A stretch of 55,939 bases of DNA from Pseudonocardia sp. KRD291 (GTDB lineage Bacteria; Actinomycetota; Actinomycetes; Mycobacteriales; Pseudonocardiaceae): assembly GCF_019263595.1 (NCBI RefSeq), contig NZ_JADQDD010000006.1:1-55939 (forward strand). The letters run 5' to 3'. The notes under the pieces are model-generated. The model did not search any database and had not been told where the DNA came from. It saw only the letters and a program-made list of their open reading frames with translations. Shown here one piece after another: positions 52,168 to 55,939 of the stretch (position 1 is its first letter; every line of letters begins with the position of its first letter). A program made the translations under genes and the position numbers.

Positions 52168-53714
52168 GCAGCTCCGTTCGCACCGGATCGCCGGTCTGGG
52201 ACCTGGTCGTCGACCGGGCGGAGGCCACCCCCGACGGCCAGATGGCCACCGACGAACACGGCCGCAGCCTCACCTTTGCCGGCTTCCGGGAGGCCGTGCA
52301 GCGGTCGGCGGCCGGGTTCGCGGCACTCGGGGTCGGGCAGGGCGCGGTGGTGTCCTGGCAGCTACCGAGCCGGATCGAGACGATGGTGGCGACCTGTGCG
52401 CTCGCTCTGCTCGGGGCCGTGCAGAACCCGATCATCATGTCGCTGCGCGAGCCCGACCTCGAGTTCGTGTGCCGGCAGGTGGGCACGGACCTCCTCCTGG
52501 TCCCCACCACGTTCCGCGGCTACGGCCACGCCGAGGCGGCCCACGCGATCGCCGGGCGGACACCGGGGCTGCGGGTCCTCGTCGTCGACGACGATCTGCC
52601 CACCGGGAGCGGGGCGGCGCCGGTCGTGGCTCCGGCCGGCCCGGAACCGGTGCGCTGGGTCTTCTACACCTCGGGCACCACGTCGGAACCCAAGGGCGCC
52701 AGACACACCGACGCCGGGCTCTTCGCCGCGGCACGCACCTACACCGAGCACATCCGGCCGCTGCCGGAGGACCGCATCGCGGCGCTGGCACCGATCGCGC
52801 ACGTCGGCGGGGTGCTGCACGTGCTCGTCTCGTTGCTCAGCGGCGCGGCGCTGGTGCTCACCGAGGTCTTCGAGCCCGCGTCGACGGCCCGGCAGCTCCG
52901 CGAGGCCGGGATGACCTACGGCGGTAACGGGACCCCGTTCGTCCAGGCGTTCCTCCGGCTGCAGCGGGAGCGGCCCGGTGAACCGCTGTTCCCCGACCTC
53001 AAGGCGTTCCTGATCGGCGGCGCACCGCGCCCGGCCGGTCTGCACGGCGAGGTGAGGGCCGAGCTGGGCGGAGCCGGGATCGCATCGGGCTACGGGCTGA
53101 CGGAGTGCCCGTTCTTCGCATGGGCCGCCCCCGACGACGGCGACGCGGTCATGGCCACCACCGAGGGCCGGCCGGGGCCCGGCGGGCAGACCCTGATCGT
53201 CCGGCCGGATGGCACGGCGGCCGCTCCAGGTGAGGAGGGCGAGCTGCGGATCCGCGCGCCGCAGCTGACCGTCGGCTACGTCGACCCGGCCCTCGACGCG
53301 GAGGCGTTCGACGAGCAGGGGTACTTCCGGACCGGTGATCTCGCAGTACTCGGCACCGACGGCACGCTCACGATCACCGGCCGGATCAAGGACGTGATCA
53401 TCCGCAATATGGAGAACGTGTCGGCGCCCGAGGTCGAGAACCACCTCGCCACGCTCCCCGGGCTGCGCGACTGGACGGTCGTCGGGGTGCCCGACCCGGT
53501 CACCGGGGAGCGGGTCTGCGCGGTCGTGGTCCCCGAGGACCCCGCGGCGGCGCCGACCCTGTCGGAGGTCTGTGCGCACCTCACAGCACGGGGGCTGAAC
53601 ACGCGGAAGCTACCGGAGCGCCTCGAGGTGCTCGACGTGCTGCCGCGCAATGCGATGGGCAAGGTCGGCAAGGCGGCGCTGGTGCGCCGGATGACGGGCG
53701 AGGGGGAGCGATGA
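52164..53714 (+). CDS. AMP-dependent acyl-CoA ligase
   Basis: A 516-residue ANL-superfamily ligase. FYTSGTTSEPKG at residues 167-178 is the phosphate loop, SGYGLTECPF the ATP motif, GYFRTGDLAVLG the hinge, RIKDVIIRNMENVSAPEVE the following signature, and PRNAMGKVGKAAL has the catalytic lysine. It is complete. It begins with GTG overlapping the transporter stop and ends overlapping the SnoaL-like gene (ATGA). Context suggests activation of an aromatic or ring-cleaved acid. Confidence 0.9.
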   Translation: MSSSVRTGSPVWDLVVDRAEATPDGQMATDEHGRSLTFAGFREAVQRSAAGFAALGVGQGAVVSWQLPSRIETMVATCALALLGAVQNPIIMSLREPDLEFVCRQVGTDLLLVPTTFRGYGHAEAAHAIAGRTPGLRVLVVDDDLPTGSGAAPVVAPAGPEPVRWVFYTSGTTSEPKGARHTDAGLFAAARTYTEHIRPLPEDRIAALAPIAHVGGVLHVLVSLLSGAALVLTEVFEPASTARQLREAGMTYGGNGTPFVQAFLRLQRERPGEPLFPDLKAFLIGGAPRPAGLHGEVRAELGGAGIASGYGLTECPFFAWAAPDDGDAVMATTEGRPGPGGQTLIVRPDGTAAAPGEEGELRIRAPQLTVGYVDPALDAEAFDEQGYFRTGDLAVLGTDGTLTITGRIKDVIIRNMENVSAPEVENHLATLPGLRDWTVVGVPDPVTGERVCAVVVPEDPAAAPTLSEVCAHLTARGLNTRKLPERLEVLDVLPRNAMGKVGKAALVRRMTGEGER

Positions 53715-54460
53715 GCTGGATCGAGGACTACTACGCGGCGTGGAACGCCGAGAGCCCGGGCGGGGTCGCGGCGTTCATGGCCGACGACGTCGTGTTCGAG
53801 GACGTCACCGCGGGGCACGTCGCGCGGGGTGCGCATCAGGTGCGGAAGTTCGTCGAGATCTGCAACGAGAAGGTCCCTGGAGTGAGCTACGAGCTGGTGC
53901 GCAGCCACGCCTGCCCGGACAGTTACGCGGCCGAGTGGGTCATGCAACCGATGGGCCTGCGTGGCGTCTCGTACGGCTCGCTGCGCGAAGGCCGGATCAC
54001 CTCCAACCGCGACTACTGGAACGGGGCCGCACTGCCGGCGGTCGGCGGCACGGGCAGCGCCTCCGTCTCCCTGGTACGCAGGCTGCTGGAGCTGCTGCAG
54101 GAGGGCGGCCCCGCCGAGCACGGGGTCGAGCTGGCCGCCCTGTTCGACGCCGACGCCGAGTACTGCTTCCACGTGCCCACCGCCGAGACCGTCCGCGGCC
54201 GGGATGCGGTGCTCGCCGAGCTCACCAGGCAGACCACCCACTACTCCGACCTGCGCTGCGAGGTCCGTTCGACGACGGCGGCGGGGGACCGCGTCGTCAT
54301 CGAGCGGGAGGACAGTTTCGTGCTCGCGGGGGCCTCGACCCGGGTGTCCTACCCGCTGGCGGCGGTGTTCGAGCTGACGGCGAATGGCCTGATCGGCTCC
54401 TGGCGCGAGTACTGGGACAGGGAGGTCCTCACCGCCCAGGCCGGGTCCGCGACGGCCTGA
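53711..54460 (+). CDS. Tandem SnoaL/NTF2-like domain protein
   Basis: A 249-residue protein with two NTF2-fold units, about residues 1-115 (SWIEDYYAAWNAESPGGVAAFMADD, here in part) and 122-249 (LELLQEGGPAEHGVELAALFDADAE in part). Single-domain relatives include ketosteroid isomerase, limonene-epoxide hydrolase, polyketide cyclases and small dehydratases. Each unit has a cavity-lining Asp/Glu/His set, but no catalytic residue can be assigned with confidence. It is the last gene of the 48274-54460 operon, with ATGA overlap to the ligase. An isomerase, cyclase or hydratase step on a ring intermediate is the most likely role. Confidence 0.82.
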   Translation: MSWIEDYYAAWNAESPGGVAAFMADDVVFEDVTAGHVARGAHQVRKFVEICNEKVPGVSYELVRSHACPDSYAAEWVMQPMGLRGVSYGSLREGRITSNRDYWNGAALPAVGGTGSASVSLVRRLLELLQEGGPAEHGVELAALFDADAEYCFHVPTAETVRGRDAVLAELTRQTTHYSDLRCEVRSTTAAGDRVVIEREDSFVLAGASTRVSYPLAAVFELTANGLIGSWREYWDREVLTAQAGSATA

Positions 54461-54611
54461 CGAGCGGATATACCGTGATCGCCGGCACCACGGTGCGGAC
54501 CATCGCCGAGCGCGGCCCGTCGACGGCGGTCTCACCGCCCATCTCGACGTGCCGGACACCAGCGCGGCCGCCGCCTTCGTGGAGAGCCCGGTCGGGCGGC
54601 GGCCGTGCCGG
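54461..54611 (+). other. Short gap, possible gene remnant
   Basis: This 151-base gap between the SnoaL-like gene and the convergent isochorismatase-like gene has protein-like text in two frames (VIAGTTVRTIAERG, then DGGLTAHLDVPDTSAAAAFV after a frame change near 54520). No start or stop pattern supports a gene. It may be a remnant of one; I do not recognise the family. Confidence 0.2.
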
Positions 54612-55229
54612 TCACCGCTCCGCGGCGACGGGGACCGGCCAGGCAGACACGACGTCGTCGACCGTCGAGACCCTCGCCAGCATGGCGAGCTGGTGGCGCA
54701 GCGCCAGCTCCACGAACTCCGGCGGGGTGCCGCCGACCGCCTCGCGCGGCACCACCACCCGGAACCCGGCGTGCTGCAGGTCCGCGGCGGTGAGCGTGAG
54801 GGCCACGTTGACCGAGACGCCCACGAGCACGACGGTCTCGGCGCGGAATCCGCGCAGCAGGTCCAGCAGCTCGGTGCCGCGGGTGGGCCAGAGGCCGTGG
54901 TGCCGGTTCTGCACCAGGTCGCCCTCCGCGAGCAGCTCGGGCACCACGCACGCCGCCGGCAGTCCGGGTGCGTTCGCGGCGTCCGCCTTCTCCAGCGCGC
55001 GCCACAGTGGTGCGGTCCCGGTGCGCCGCCCGCCGAGGTGGCCCTCGAACACCGCGTGCACCACTCGCACGCCGGCCAGGCGGGCCGCGGACAGCACGCG
55101 GTCGACGTGCTCGACGAGGGCGCCTGTCGACTCCTTGAGCGCGGACAGGGTGGCCTCTGCCCCCACCGCCCCGCCCTGGCACTCCACGCAGAGCACCACT
55201 GTCTTGTCGATATCTGACGTATCCGCCAT
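54612..55229 (-). CDS. Isochorismatase-like hydrolase with substituted catalytic triad
   Basis: A 205-residue protein with the isochorismatase/nicotinamidase fold. The usual Asp-Lys-Cys catalytic set appears altered: the first strand reads LCVECQGG with Glu16 in the Asp position, the lysine loop reads LVQNRHHG with Gln107 where Lys is expected, and the cysteine loop reads GVSVNVAL with Ala143. It is therefore not a normal cysteine amidase. It could act like isochorismatases without the cysteine, or be a binding protein; ECQxG variants recur, from memory, in actinobacteria. GGGAGA ribosome-binding site. Convergent with the ring-cleavage operon and divergent from the remnant at 55412. Confidence 0.78.
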   Translation of the reverse strand: MADTSDIDKTVVLCVECQGGAVGAEATLSALKESTGALVEHVDRVLSAARLAGVRVVHAVFEGHLGGRRTGTAPLWRALEKADAANAPGLPAACVVPELLAEGDLVQNRHHGLWPTRGTELLDLLRGFRAETVVLVGVSVNVALTLTAADLQHAGFRVVVPREAVGGTPPEFVELALRHQLAMLARVSTVDDVVSAWPVPVAAER

Positions 55230-55297
55230 CGCTGTCTCCCGTGTTGTGGCTGTTGTACTCATTACTCTTCCCGAAGATGAGTCTGTGGGAAAGTTTT

Positions 55298-55304
55298 TCT
55301 GACA
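55298..55304 (+). promoter_or_regulatory. TCTGACA element
   Basis: TCTGACA in an AT-rich stretch (55290-55310) between the isochorismatase-like gene and the CoA-transferase remnant. Same heptamer as at 41243-41249 and 41375-41381 (opposite strand) and 48233-48239. Confidence 0.3.
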
Positions 55305-55411
55305 AAACGTGCACGAACTGGATACGCTCGCCACAACCGAAGACGGGAAGGGTCGACGATGACCGACACCGGCAGCGCACGGGTGGTGGACGACGAGCCC
55401 GGAGTACTCAG

Positions 55412-55939
55412 CGGTGGACGATGGGCCCGCACGTGTCCGCGGCCGACCTCCACGGCACCGGCGAGATCGCCGCGCCCGTCCACGAGACAGCACCGAACCC
55501 TCTCTCGGCGAGCTACGTCACCGGCGACGGCCGTGCCGTCGTGCTGGTGATGCTGGAGTCGGACCGGTTCTGGGGCCCGCTCACGGAGGCCCTCGGCCGG
55601 CCCGAGCTCGCCACCGACCCGCGCTTCGCGGACGCCGCGTCCCGGATGGCCCACTCGCGCGCGTGCGTCGCGGAGCTCGACGCGACCTTCGGTGCCATGA
55701 CGATCGAGGAGGCCGCGCAGCGGCTCTCCCGCCGGCGCGGTGTCTGGGCCCGCTTCACCAGGCCGGGCGAGGCCTCCCACGACCGGCAGGCCGAGGTCAA
55801 CGGCTACGTCGCGGACCTCGCCACGGCCGACGGCGGCACCCTGCGCGTTGTCACCGCGCCCGCGCAGTTCGACGAGACCGCCCCCGCCCCGTCCGCGCAC
55901 CCGGGCACGGTGAGCACACCGACGCGTTGCTCGCCGAGC
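55412..55939 (+). pseudogene. CaiB-type CoA-transferase remnant, runs off the window
   Basis: The frame at 55412 reads as the second half of a family III CoA-transferase: WTMGPHVSAADLHGTGEIAAP, in part, NPLSASYVTGDGRAVVLVML, GRPELATDPRFADAASRMAHS and GTLRVVTAPAQFDE. The N-terminal Rossmann half with the catalytic aspartate is missing; upstream there is only an unrelated ATG at 55359 in another frame. Near 55905 the frame changes again: GEHTDALLAE, the usual family C-terminus, is in a different frame. The rest lies beyond the window. It is like the 43563 gene and is another decayed gene of this region. Confidence 0.75.

Overview
The window is about 56 kb of very GC-rich DNA with many GTG starts, 1-4 base gene overlaps (ATGA/GTGA) and extreme third-position GC. 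With mycofactocin-type short-chain dehydrogenases, CaiB-type CoA-transferases, cytochromes P450 with small ferredoxins and two-subunit acyl-CoA dehydrogenases, this points to an actinobacterium, perhaps Pseudonocardiales or a relative. The genus is inference: no rRNA or tRNA gene is present. The whole window is catabolic, with no core housekeeping block.

Region 1 (1-27 kb) is a dense CoA-linked degradation locus. One coupled operon (491-8059) carries an SDR, a 3Fe-4S ferredoxin, a P450, an acyl-CoA ligase, a tandem CaiB CoA-transferase and a second P450. Facing it are a thiolase-like protein and a 2Fe-2S flavin reductase. Next come a mycofactocin-type SDR, two pairs of complementary acyl-CoA dehydrogenase subunits, a second ligase, four crotonases, another SDR, an MHS-type transporter and a secreted beta-propeller protein. 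Two closely related GntR/FadR-type regulators lie inside. Most transcription-unit starts here carry an AT-rich element close to TTGTAAAGATTAC, so I infer a single local regulon. The chemistry expected is oxygenation, CoA activation, dehydrogenation, hydration and thiolysis of a cyclic or branched substrate (terpenoid- or steroid-like); the substrate cannot be read from the sequence.

Region 2 (27-36 kb) starts with an atypical CoA-transferase and an amidohydrolase. It continues with a self-contained P450 module under a TetR-type regulator: carboxymuconolactone-decarboxylase-like protein and P450 on the minus strand, and a 3-hydroxyisobutyrate-dehydrogenase-like enzyme, ferredoxin and ferredoxin reductase on the plus strand. 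Both arms start with the same 13-bp near-palindrome. An SDR and an SDR fragment follow.

Region 3 (36-56 kb) has a Liv-type ABC importer in which both permeases and one ATPase are fused in one 912-residue protein. A Gfo/Idh - LLM - CoA-transferase operon runs into two decayed genes, an aldehyde dehydrogenase without its catalytic core and a frameshifted mycofactocin-type SDR. Beyond an amidohydrolase is an aromatic-type operon: MhpB-like extradiol dioxygenase, KstD-like flavoprotein, MHS transporter, acyl-CoA ligase and double SnoaL-like protein. The window ends with an isochorismatase-like protein and a broken CoA-transferase. TCTGACA/TGTCAGA elements mark several promoters in this part. I saw no insertion sequence, CRISPR array or structural RNA gene.
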